A stretch of 18,532 bases of DNA from Selenomonas sp. AE3005 (GTDB lineage: Bacteria > Bacillota > Negativicutes > Selenomonadales > Selenomonadaceae). Position numbers and translations under genes: made by a program. The DNA lies in the NCBI RefSeq assembly GCF_905233635.1, contig NZ_CAJODG010000039.1, positions 1 through 18,532 of the forward strand. The letters are read 5' to 3'. The notes under the pieces are model-generated. The model did not search any database. It was not told the origin of the DNA and worked only from the letters and a program-made list of their open reading frames with translations. Below are positions 1 to 8,500 of this stretch, one piece after another; the first letter of the stretch is position 1, and every line of letters begins with the position of its first letter.

Positions 1-1
1 C

Positions 2-325
2 ATGATGGGCACTGTCGGTCGTCTTGGTAAGGTTCTCGGCCCCCGCGGCCTCATGCCGAACCCGAAACTGGGTACGGTTACCATGGACCTCACGAAGGCT
101 GTATCCGAGATTAAAGCAGGTAAAGTCGAATACCGTACCGATAAGGCTGGTAATGTACATTGTCCGATCGGCAAGGCATCTTTCGACGCTGAGAAGCTCC
201 AGCAGAACTTCCAGGCCCTGATTGATACACTGAACCGTGTAAAACCGGCGGCTGCTAAAGGCCAGTACATGCGCTCCATTACGGTTAGCGCAACGATGGG
301 CCCTGGCATCCCTGTTCAGCTCTAA
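2..325 (+). CDS. rplA: 50S ribosomal protein L1, C-terminal part (5' end outside window)
   Basis: This is the last 107 residues of ribosomal protein L1, which binds 23S rRNA at the L1 stalk, helps release deacylated tRNA and represses its own operon by binding mRNA. The visible part contains the family signature GPRGLMPNPK, followed by GTVT and the terminal GPGIPV motif, and ends in TAA. L1 is normally about 230 residues, so roughly the first half lies upstream; the ATG at position 2 is an internal methionine and not a start. It is followed by the L10 leader and rplJ, the usual bacterial order. Identification is certain; only the true start is unknown. Confidence 0.97.
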   Translation: MMGTVGRLGKVLGPRGLMPNPKLGTVTMDLTKAVSEIKAGKVEYRTDKAGNVHCPIGKASFDAEKLQQNFQALIDTLNRVKPAAAKGQYMRSITVSATMGPGIPVQL

Positions 326-349
326 TTCTTAGAGTCCGGTTCAGACGAG

Positions 350-462
350 GCTCCGGCCTTGCGGAACGTAATGTTCCGACAACTGTATAACGATGGCTGT
401 AGACAGCAGGTTTGATATCTATCATCTAACGACGATTTTTTGTCGCCTGCCGAGGCCGGAGC
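350..462 (+). ncRNA. Ribosomal protein L10 leader (autoregulatory mRNA element)
   Basis: The untranslated region before rplJ folds as the L10 leader known from Firmicutes and other bacteria, which binds the L10-(L12)4 complex. A perfect 10-bp closing helix pairs 350-359 with 453-462. Inside it are a hairpin 362-367/373-378, a helix 406-410/446-450 (GCAGG with CCTGC) and a small hairpin 430-433/442-445. The conserved AGACAGCAGG and GCCTGCCGAGG stretches match the known element as I remember it. It sits immediately before an attenuator-type terminator (482-512), so the expected effect is premature termination when L10-L12 is in excess. Confidence 0.88.
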
Positions 463-481
463 ACCATGAATTTGAAAATTC

Positions 482-512
482 AACCTCCGGCGGACGCAGC
501 CGGAGGTTTTTT
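482..512 (+). terminator. Rho-independent attenuator before rplJ
   Basis: A perfect 10-bp stem (482-491 with 499-508) closes a 7-nt loop and runs into a T-tract (507-512). It lies between the L10 leader and the rplJ ribosome binding site, so it must be a regulated terminator rather than an end-of-operon signal. Its 5' arm (485-491) can instead pair with 455-461, the 3' arm of the leader's closing helix, with an inner hairpin 467-472/477-482. That gives a plausible antiterminator that excludes both the closing helix and the terminator. Confidence 0.85.
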
Positions 513-585
513 GCTGAGTGCCGTTTGGCAGCTCGCATATTACAGGCTTTAATAAATCTTAAAAGGCAGGAGGTGGAATCAAACA

Positions 586-1125
586 ATGGCAAATCTTACT
601 AAGAAGCAGGCTATCGTCGCTGAACTCAAAGACCAGCTGACGAATGCTAAAGGTGTAGTTCTCACCAGCTATCGTGGTCTCACGGTTGCACAGGATACGG
701 AACTCCGCCGTGAACTCCGTGCTGCTGGCGTATCCTATCATGTTGTAAAGAACACGATGCTCCGTCTGGCAGCCAAGGAAGCAGGTATTGAAGGCTTTGA
801 TGCTCATCTTGAGGGCACGACGGCTTTCGCATTCTCCACGGAGGATGCTGTTGCTCCGGCAAAAGTTATCTGCGGTTTCATCAAGAAGAACAAGCTCGAT
901 GAAAACGAAGTGCTGACTGTTAAGGTCGGTACGGTTGAAGGCAAGGTTATTGATGCTAAAGAGGTTAAGGCTCTGGCAGACCTGCCGTCCCGCGAAGAAC
1001 TCATCGCCAAGATGCTGGGCAGCATGAATGCTCCTATCAGCAATACGGTCAACGTACTGCAGGGTGTTATTCGCAACGCTGTTTATGTGCTTGACGCTAT
1101 TCGCGCTCAGAAGGAATCCGCCTAA
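586..1125 (+). CDS. rplJ: 50S ribosomal protein L10
   Basis: L10 forms the base of the ribosomal stalk, anchoring L7/L12 dimers on 23S rRNA near L11. The 179-residue product is of normal length. The N-terminal RNA-binding domain shows the family features (the KNTMLRLA stretch at about residues 46-53, and a GTTAFAFS stretch near residue 77), and the C-terminal helix for L12 binding follows. The ATG start is preceded by a near-perfect Shine-Dalgarno site (AGGAGGTGG, 568-576). It is cotranscribed with rplL, 67 bp downstream. Upstream lies the L10 leader and attenuator, so it is probably autoregulated. Confidence 0.97.
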   Translation: MANLTKKQAIVAELKDQLTNAKGVVLTSYRGLTVAQDTELRRELRAAGVSYHVVKNTMLRLAAKEAGIEGFDAHLEGTTAFAFSTEDAVAPAKVICGFIKKNKLDENEVLTVKVGTVEGKVIDAKEVKALADLPSREELIAKMLGSMNAPISNTVNVLQGVIRNAVYVLDAIRAQKESA

Positions 1126-1192
1126 GGCGTTCTCTTCAACTTATATAACTTATTAAGAATTTAAAGAAAGATTTTTTTGGAGGTATATTAAA

Positions 1193-1558
1193 ATGACTAA
1201 AGATCAGATTATGGAAGCCATTGAAAACATGACTGTCCTCGAGCTGTCTGAGCTCGTAAAGGCTATGGAAGAAAAGTTCGGCGTTAGCGCTGCTGCTCCG
1301 GTTGCTGTTGCTGCTGCTCCGGGCGCTGCTGCTGCTGCTGAAGAGAAGGACGAATTCAACGTTGTCCTCGCTTCCGCTGGCGACAAGAAGATCAACGTTA
1401 TCAAGGCTGTTCGTGAAGCTACGGGTCTCGGCCTGAAGGAAGCTAAGGAACTCGTTGATGGCGCTCCTGCTACCGTTAAGGAAAACGTTGCTAAGGCTGA
1501 AGCTGAAGAGCTCAAGAAGAAGCTCGAAGAAGCTGGTGCTACGGTTGAACTGAAGTAA
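1193..1558 (+). CDS. rplL: 50S ribosomal protein L7/L12
   Basis: This 121-residue acidic protein forms the flexible dimers of the ribosomal stalk that recruit translation GTPases. The N-terminal dimerisation helix (about 1-32) is followed by an alanine-rich hinge (roughly 37-53) and the conserved C-terminal globular domain with KINVIKAVREATGLGLKEAK and the LVDGAPATVKE stretch. GGAGG at 1179-1183 is a good Shine-Dalgarno site, 9 nt before the ATG. A strong terminator follows directly, so rplJL can be made as its own transcript, separately from rpoBC. Length and sequence are typical; nothing is unusual. Confidence 0.98.
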   Translation: MTKDQIMEAIENMTVLELSELVKAMEEKFGVSAAAPVAVAAAPGAAAAAEEKDEFNVVLASAGDKKINVIKAVREATGLGLKEAKELVDGAPATVKENVAKAEAEELKKKLEEAGATVELK

Positions 1559-1582
1559 TTCGGTTCGCTGCATAAGCAGCAT

Positions 1583-1625
1583 AGAGGAGGCATTTCTGCG
1601 GAAATGCCTCCTCTTTATTTTTTTG
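1583..1625 (+). terminator. Strong intrinsic terminator after rplL
   Basis: A perfect 14-bp stem (1583-1596 with 1601-1614) with the 4-nt loop TGCG leads into a T-rich run to 1625. It separates the ribosomal protein transcript from rpoBC. In many bacteria read-through here is partial; how much passes cannot be read from the sequence. Confidence 0.93.
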
Positions 1626-1646
1626 TAAAATGCCAAGGATTAACCC

Positions 1647-1675
1647 TTGACATATCATGCTAAAGGTGTTAGTAT
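1647..1675 (+). promoter_or_regulatory. Probable distal promoter for rpoBC
   Basis: A perfect -35 box TTGACA (1647-1652) is followed after 17 bp by TAGTAT (1670-1675), preceded by TG at 1667-1668 as in an extended -10. It lies just after the rplL terminator and points at rpoB. Transcription would begin near 1682 and pass through the hairpin at 1734-1768. Confidence 0.6.
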
Positions 1676-1733
1676 TATTAACTACAGGAAATTGAATAGG
1701 GATTAGTGTGCGCAAGCGGAAAGGAACTGGAAG

Positions 1734-1768
1734 CAAGGTGTAAATTTTGATTAGACCTTGTTTTTTTT
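1734..1768 (+). terminator. Attenuator-like hairpin in the rpoB leader
   Basis: CAAGGT-G-TAA (1734-1743) pairs with TTA-G-ACCTTG (1751-1760), with one internal G-G mismatch and a 7-nt loop, and is followed at once by eight T residues (1761-1768). This is the form of an intrinsic terminator, yet it stands before rpoB and after the promoter at 1647. It may cut down transcription from that promoter. No alternative antiterminator pairing was identified. Confidence 0.5.
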
Positions 1769-1797
1769 CTTGTTCATCTATTCCGCCTCTTTAGGCG

Positions 1798-1806
1798 TGC
1801 TATAAT
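1798..1806 (+). promoter_or_regulatory. Probable proximal rpoBC promoter (extended -10)
   Basis: TGCTATAAT (1798-1806) is a perfect extended -10 element with consensus TATAAT. No good -35 is seen 17 bp upstream, which is tolerated for extended -10 promoters. A small inverted repeat (1784-1788 with 1793-1797) lies just before it. Transcription would start near 1813, giving a leader of about 45 nt that bypasses the upstream hairpin. Confidence 0.5.
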
Positions 1807-1844
1807 GCCCTTCATTTCAAGAAATAATTCTAGTAAAATCAGGC

Positions 1845-1854
1845 TAAGGGGTGA
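1845..1854 (+). promoter_or_regulatory. rpoB ribosome binding site that decides the start codon
   Basis: TAAGGGGTGA (1845-1854) matches the anti-Shine-Dalgarno complement TAAGGAGGTGA with one base missing. It overlaps the in-frame GTG at 1851, which therefore cannot be well served by it, and lies 5 nt before the TTG at 1860. This favours TTG 1860 as the rpoB start. Confidence 0.6.
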
Positions 1855-1859
1855 AGGAT

Positions 1860-4800
1860 TTGTTATTTAATCCTGTGCCGGTAGGCAAAAGAACCAGGTA
1901 TAGCTATGCTAAAATCAAGGAAGTTATGGAAATGCCGCATCTGCTGGATATCCAGCGGAACAGCTACCAGTGGTTCCTCGATGAAGGTTTGCAGGACATC
2001 TTTAATGACATTTCGCCGATTCAGGACTTTTCTGGGAATCTCGTACTGTCCTTTGAGAGCTTTTCGCTGGGCGAGCCCAAGTATGAGCTCGACGAGTGCA
2101 AAGAGCGCGACGTAACGCTGGCAGCTCCCATTCGGGTGAATGTGCGTCTTATCAATCGTGAGACGGGTGAAATTAAAGAGCAGGAAGTATTCATGGGTGA
2201 TTTCCCGCTCATGACTGATACCGGTACGTTTATCATCAACGGTGCAGAACGTGTTATCGTCAGCCAGTTGGTTCGTTCTCCAGGTGCATATTATGGAGAG
2301 GAAATTGACCCGACAGGTAAGCATCTTTATAATGCAACGGTTATTCCGAACCGTGGTGCATGGATTGAACTCGAAACGGATACCAATGATGTGGTATCTG
2401 TCCGTATCGACCGCACCCGTAAGATGCCGGTAACCTACTTTATTCGTGCCCTTGGCTTTGCTACGGACGAAGAAATCATTGACCTCTTTGGTGAAGATCC
2501 CCGTATTATGAACACGCTCGAGCGTGACGGCGAGGACGTTAAATCCCAGGGCAAGGCTGTAATTGAAATTTACCGCCGTCTGCGCCCGGGTGAACCGGCT
2601 AATGAGGACAATGCACAGCAGCTCCTCGATTCGCTGTTCTTTGATCCGAAGCGTTATGATTTGGCTACGGTTGGCCGTTATAAACTCACCAAGAAGCTGG
2701 GCTGGAAACGCCGTATCCTCGGCAAGATTCTGGCTGAGCCGATTGTTGACAAAGAAACTGGCGAAATCGTTATTCCTCAGGGCGAGGTAGTAACGGAAGA
2801 TATGCTCGACGCTGTTGATATCGAGCGTGAACGCCAGCTGTTTGGCGAAGGCGAAATCGTGCAGCTGTATCTGCTGAAAAAAGATGGCAGCCGCATGAAA
2901 CTCTTGTGCTCGCCGACGCTGGATATTCATGAGCGTACGATTACGAAAAACGATATTATTGCCTCTATTAACTATCTGCTCAACTTGATGGATGGTGTAG
3001 GCAATACTGATGATATTGACCATCTGGGCAACCGCCGTGTGCGCGCTGTAGGTGAACTCCTGCAGAATCAGTTCCGCATCGGTCTGTCCCGTATGGAACG
3101 CGTGGTTCGCGAACGTATGACCATTCAGGACGTGGATGTTATCACGCCGCAGGCACTTATCAACATCCGTCCGGTAGTGGCAGCTATCAAGGAATTTTTT
3201 GGTTCCTCCCAGCTGTCCCAGTTCATGGACCAGCACAATCCGCTGTCCGAACTTACGCATAAGCGCCGTCTGTCGGCCCTTGGCCCGGGCGGTCTGTCCC
3301 GTGAACGCGCCGGTTTCGAAGTCCGCGACGTACATAACTCCCATTACGGCCGTATGTGTCCGGTAGAGTCTCCTGAAGGCCCGAACATCGGTCTTATCGG
3401 TTCTCTGGCAACCTATGCCCGTGTAAACCAGTTCGGCTTTATGGAAACGCCGTACCGCCGTGTGGACAAGGAAACTCACCGTGTGACGGATGAAGTGCGT
3501 TACCTCACCGCTGATGAAGAGGATGAGCTCGTAATTGCACAGGCCAACGAACCGCTGGACGAAAACGAATGGTTCGTAAATCCGCGTGTAACGGCACGTT
3601 TCAACGAAGAAACCGGTCTGCATACCCGCGAATCCGTTGACTACATGGACGTTAGCCCGCGTCAGGTGTTTTCCATTGCAACGGCTATGATTCCGTTTCT
3701 GGAAAACGACGATGCGAACCGTGCCCTCATGGGTGCGAACATGCAGCGTCAGGCTGTTCCCCTGCTCCGTACGCAGGCACCGCTCGTTGGTACCGGTATG
3801 GAATACAAGGCTGCCTGCGACTCCGGCGTTATGATTCTGGCTAAGCGTGCCGGTGTGGTTGAAAATGTAACTGCTGATTACATTGATATCCGCACGAAGA
3901 ATGGTGAGCTTGACCATTACAAACTCCAGAAATTTATCCGTTCCAACCAGGGAACTTGCATAAATCAGATTCCTATCGTCTACAAGGGCGATGAAGTCGT
4001 TGAAAAACAGCCCATCGCTGACGGCCCGGCTACGGACCACGGCGAACTGGCACTTGGTTACAACATCGTTGTTGCCTACATGCCTTGGGAAGGTTACAAC
4101 TACGAGGACGCCGTACTGCTGTCCGAAAACCTCGTAAAACGTGACCTCTATACGTCCATTCATATTGAAGAATACGAATGCGATGCCCGTGATACGAAAC
4201 TCGGTCCTGAGGAAATCACGCGTGATATCCCGAATGTAGCTGAAGAGGCTCTGAAGGACCTGGACGAAGAAGGTATCATCCGCATTGGTGCCGATGTACG
4301 TCCTGGCGATATCCTCGTTGGTAAAGTTACGCCGAAAGGTGAAACGGAACTCACCGCTGAGGAACGCCTGCTGCGTGCTATCTTCGGCGAGAAGGCCCGC
4401 GAAGTCCGCGATACTTCCCTGCGTGTACCGCATGGTGAACAGGGCAAAATCGTAGACGTGAAGATTTTCAGCCGTGATAACAGCGATGAACTGCCGCCTG
4501 GTGTAAACCGTCTGGTGCGTGTTTACATTGCGCAGAAACGTAAAATTAGCGTCGGTGATAAGATGGCCGGCCGTCATGGTAACAAGGGTGTCGTTTCCCG
4601 CATTATGCGTCAGGAAGACATGCCGTTCCTGCCGGATGGTACGCCGGTTGATATCGTGCTGAACCCGCTCGGCGTGCCGTCCCGTATGAACATCGGTCAG
4701 ATTCTCGAGGCTCACCTGGGTATGGCCGTTAAGGTTCTGGGCCAGCAGATTAAAGATGGTGATCCGACTGTGGAAGCACGTCTGCGTGAAGCTGGTTATG

Positions 4801-5579
4801 ACTTTGACAAGAATGGTATGCCGATTCCTGATGTGGCAGGTCTGCATATTGCAACGCCGGTATTCGACGGTGCAAGTGACGAGGCAGTGTTTGGTACTAT
4901 CCGTGCTGCCGGTCTTGCTGACGATGCCAAGACGGTCCTCTATGACGGCCGTACCGGTGAACCGTTCGAAAACCGCGTAACCGTTGGCTGCACTTACTTC
5001 CTTAAGCTGCATCATCTGGTTGCGGATAAGATTCATGCCCGTTCTACCGGCCCGTACTCCCTCGTTACCCAGCAGCCGCTCGGTGGTAAAGCCCAGTTCG
5101 GCGGCCAGCGTTTCGGTGAAATGGAAGTTTGGGCACTGGAAGCATACGGTGCAGCTTATACCCTGCAGGAAATCCTGACGGTTAAGTCCGATGACGTGGT
5201 TGGCCGTGTTAAGGCTTATGAGGCTATCGTCAAGGGCGAAAACATCCCTGAACCGGGTGTACCGGAGTCCTTCAAGGTACTCATTAAGGAACTGCAGTCC
5301 ATCGGCCTTGATATCAAGGTTCTCAACGAAGATGCCAAGGAAATCTCCTTGCAGGATGAGGACGAAGAAGATATCAACGAAACGGCTAAGAAACTTGATT
5401 TTGATGTGGCCGGGGTTGACCCGAGCCAGGAAGGTGCCGCTGCACCGAAACAGGAAGACTCCTATGATGAAGGAGCACCCTCTGATGATGAAAAGCCGGA
5501 CGACATCATTGCCGACATCGGCAGCCTGGGTTCTATCGTAGAGCCGGACGCAATCGATGGGGATAATGGTGACGAATAA
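1860..5579 (+). CDS. rpoB: DNA-directed RNA polymerase subunit beta
   Basis: This is the beta subunit, which with beta' forms the catalytic cleft. The reading frame opens at GTG 1851, but the Shine-Dalgarno placement favours TTG 1860, giving 1239 residues beginning MLFNPVPVGK. The rifampicin pocket carries the usual susceptible-type residues: SQLSQFMDQ with Asp near 457, THKRRL with His near 467 and the following Ser near 472. Further on are the ESPEGPNIGLI motif and the active-site stretch SVGDKMAGRHGNKG. A module beginning GKILAEP near residue 288 is a known type of lineage-specific insert. The C-terminal about 70 residues form an acidic, probably disordered tail. rpoC begins 18 bp downstream. 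Confidence 0.97.
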   Translation: MLFNPVPVGKRTRYSYAKIKEVMEMPHLLDIQRNSYQWFLDEGLQDIFNDISPIQDFSGNLVLSFESFSLGEPKYELDECKERDVTLAAPIRVNVRLINRETGEIKEQEVFMGDFPLMTDTGTFIINGAERVIVSQLVRSPGAYYGEEIDPTGKHLYNATVIPNRGAWIELETDTNDVVSVRIDRTRKMPVTYFIRALGFATDEEIIDLFGEDPRIMNTLERDGEDVKSQGKAVIEIYRRLRPGEPANEDNAQQLLDSLFFDPKRYDLATVGRYKLTKKLGWKRRILGKILAEPIVDKETGEIVIPQGEVVTEDMLDAVDIERERQLFGEGEIVQLYLLKKDGSRMKLLCSPTLDIHERTITKNDIIASINYLLNLMDGVGNTDDIDHLGNRRVRAVGELLQNQFRIGLSRMERVVRERMTIQDVDVITPQALINIRPVVAAIKEFFGSSQLSQFMDQHNPLSELTHKRRLSALGPGGLSRERAGFEVRDVHNSHYGRMCPVESPEGPNIGLIGSLATYARVNQFGFMETPYRRVDKETHRVTDEVRYLTADEEDELVIAQANEPLDENEWFVNPRVTARFNEETGLHTRESVDYMDVSPRQVFSIATAMIPFLENDDANRALMGANMQRQAVPLLRTQAPLVGTGMEYKAACDSGVMILAKRAGVVENVTADYIDIRTKNGELDHYKLQKFIRSNQGTCINQIPIVYKGDEVVEKQPIADGPATDHGELALGYNIVVAYMPWEGYNYEDAVLLSENLVKRDLYTSIHIEEYECDARDTKLGPEEITRDIPNVAEEALKDLDEEGIIRIGADVRPGDILVGKVTPKGETELTAEERLLRAIFGEKAREVRDTSLRVPHGEQGKIVDVKIFSRDNSDELPPGVNRLVRVYIAQKRKISVGDKMAGRHGNKGVVSRIMRQEDMPFLPDGTPVDIVLNPLGVPSRMNIGQILEAHLGMAVKVLGQQIKDGDPTVEARLREAGYDFDKNGMPIPDVAGLHIATPVFDGASDEAVFGTIRAAGLADDAKTVLYDGRTGEPFENRVTVGCTYFLKLHHLVADKIHARSTGPYSLVTQQPLGGKAQFGGQRFGEMEVWALEAYGAAYTLQEILTVKSDDVVGRVKAYEAIVKGENIPEPGVPESFKVLIKELQSIGLDIKVLNEDAKEISLQDEDEEDINETAKKLDFDVAGVDPSQEGAAAPKQEDSYDEGAPSDDEKPDDIIADIGSLGSIVEPDAIDGDNGDE

Positions 5580-5597
5580 GAAGGGAGTGTCATCTCT

Positions 5598-8500
5598 TTG
5601 CTGGATGTAAATAATTTTGATTCGATGCGCATCGGTCTGGCCTCCCCGGATAAAATCCGGGAGTGGTCCTACGGTGAGGTCAAAAAGCCGGAGACCATCA
5701 ACTATCGTACGCTCAAACCTGAGCGCGATGGTCTGTTCTGTGAGCGTATCTTTGGCCCGACTCGTGACTGGGAATGCCATTGCGGTAAGTATAAGCGTAT
5801 CCGCTATAAGGGCATTGTCTGCGACCGCTGTGGCGTTGAAGTTACGCGCGCCAAGGTTCGCCGTGAGCGCATGGGACATATCGAACTGGCTGCGCCGGTT
5901 TCACATATTTGGTATTTCAAGGGCATTCCGAGCCGCATGGGCCTGATCTTAGATATCAGCCCCCGTGCGCTGGAAAAGGTTCTGTACTTTGCTTATTACA
6001 TCGTGCTCGATGCCGGCAATACGGACCTGGCCAAGAAGAGCCTGCTGTCTGAAAAGGAATACCACGATGCCCTCGAAAAATATGGCAACACTTTCCGTGT
6101 TGGCATGGGGGCCGAGGCCATCAAGGAACTTCTGGAAGAACTTGACCTGGAGCGCATGAGCGAAGTTCTGCGCAAGGAAGTACGTACGGCCTCCGGCCAG
6201 AAGAAGATTCGTGCTATCCGCCGTCTGGAAGTTGTGGAGGCATTCCGCAAGTCCGGCAACAAGCCTTCCTGGATGATTATGGATGTAGTACCGGTCATTC
6301 CTCCCGAACTGCGCCCGATGGTGCAGCTCGATGGCGGCCGTTTTGCTACGTCCGACCTCAACGACCTCTATCGTCGTGTAATCAACCGTAACAACCGTCT
6401 GAAACGCCTGCTCGACCTCGGTGCGCCGGATATTATCGTGCGCAACGAGAAACGCATGCTGCAGGAAGCTGTTGACGCCCTGATTGATAACGGCCGCCGC
6501 GGCCGTCCGGTTACGGGCCCGGGCAACCGCCCGCTCAAATCCCTTTCCGATATGCTGAAAGGTAAGCAGGGCCGTTTCCGTCAGAACCTTCTCGGTAAGC
6601 GTGTTGACTACTCCGGCCGTTCCGTTATCGTCGTTGGTCCGGAACTGAAACTCCATCAGTGCGGTCTGCCGAAAGAAATGGCACTGGAGCTCTTCAAACC
6701 CTTTGTTATGAAAAAGCTGGTTTCTTCGGGAGCCGCTCACAATATCAAATCCGCTAAACGTATGGTGGAACGTGCCCGTCCTGAGGTTTGGGACGTACTC
6801 GAAGATGTTATCAAAGAGCATCCGGTACTCCTGAACCGTGCCCCGACGCTGCATCGTCTGGGTATTCAGGCCTTCGAGCCGGTACTCACCGAAGGCCGCG
6901 CTCTGAAATTGCATCCGCTGGCTTGTACGGCATACAACGCTGACTTCGATGGTGACCAGATGGCTATCCATCTGCCGTTGTCCTCAGAGGCTCAGACGGA
7001 GGCCCGTATTCTGATGCTGGCTGCCAACCATATCCTTGCTCCTAAGGATGGTAAGCCTATCATCGTTCCTTCTCAGGACATGGTTCTGGGTTCTTACTAC
7101 CTGACCAATATCCGTCCTGGTGCCAAGGGCGAAGGCAAGGTGCTGACAGGTATTGCCGAGGCACTGCTGGCTTATCAGCAGCATGACCTTGACCTGCAGG
7201 CTGCTATTCAGTGCCGCATGGAAGGTTATGGCCTCGTTAAAACCTCTTTGGGCCGCATGATTTTCAATGAAATCCTGCCCAAGGAAATCCGTTATTTCTA
7301 TAAGGATAAGGAAACAGACCAGTGGTGCCTGGGCGTTCTGATGAACAAGAAGGAACTGGGCAAGCTGGTTGCCAAGTGCTATAACGCCTTTGGGGCTACG
7401 GAAACGGCACATGTTATCGATGATGTTAAGAACCTCGGTTATCACTACGCCTGCGTAGCTGGTATGACCGTTGCTATCTCTGACGTTATCGTGCCGCCGA
7501 AGAAAAAGACCATCATCAGCGACACGCAGCAGATTGTCAACAAGGTTGAACGCCGCTATGACCGTGGTTTGATTACGGAAGAAGAACGTTATCACAAGGT
7601 TGTTGACCTCTGGTCCAAGGCTACGGACGACGTAGCTGACGCCATGATGGACAACATGGACGCCTTCAACCCGATCTTCATGATGGCTGACTCCGGTGCC
7701 CGTGGTAACAAACAGCAGATGCGTCAGCTGGCCGGTATGCGCGGTCTGATGGCTGACCCGTCCGGTAAAATCATCGACCTGCCGATCACGGCTAACTTCC
7801 GTGAAGGTCTGTCTGTATCCGATTACTTTATTTCCTCGCATGGTGCCCGTAAAGGTCTGGCCGATACGGCACTGCGTACCGCTGACTCCGGTTACCTCAC
7901 CCGCCGTCTGGTTGACGTGGCCCAGGATGTTATTGTGCGTGAAGAAGACTGCGATATCTCCACGCTCAATCTGGTACAGGCTCGTGCGCGTCTTGCCGAG
8001 TCCACCTTTGACGCTTTGGAAATTCTCAATGACAGCCTGATGGGCCGTCTGTTGGGGGCCGATGTTATCGACCCGGCAACCAAGGAAGTACTCTTTGTCC
8101 GTGATACAATTCTGGACGAAGAGAAACTGGCCGTTATCGGCGAGAAAGAAATCCGCGAAATCATGGTCCGTGGTTCTTCCCTGGCCTCCGAGGCTGCTAT
8201 CAGCAACGCTATGATTACCGAGGCCATCACTTTGGGCGAGCCGGATGAGGCTGCCCGCGCCAAGGTGAAGGATTCCATGATTCACGAAATGAGCGGCAAG
8301 GAAGTAACCCGTGATGTGGTTGATTCCGCTAATAACGTAGTAGTGGCCGCTGGTACCAAACTTACGGCTGAGTTCATCGACCAGATGCTCGCCTCCGATG
8401 CCAAGGAAGTACGTGTTCGCAATAACAACGTCCGTGGTATCGAAGTTGAGGCCATCAAGGAAGGCGATGGTATCATCGAATCCCTGGCTGAACGTATCGT

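Noticed and set aside
1863..5879. A 1338-codon open frame on the minus strand opposite rpoB
   Set aside because: It mirrors the codon pattern of rpoB, runs into rpoC, and its translation has no recognisable family. RpoB on the + strand is certain. Long antisense frames are usual in strongly codon-biased genes.
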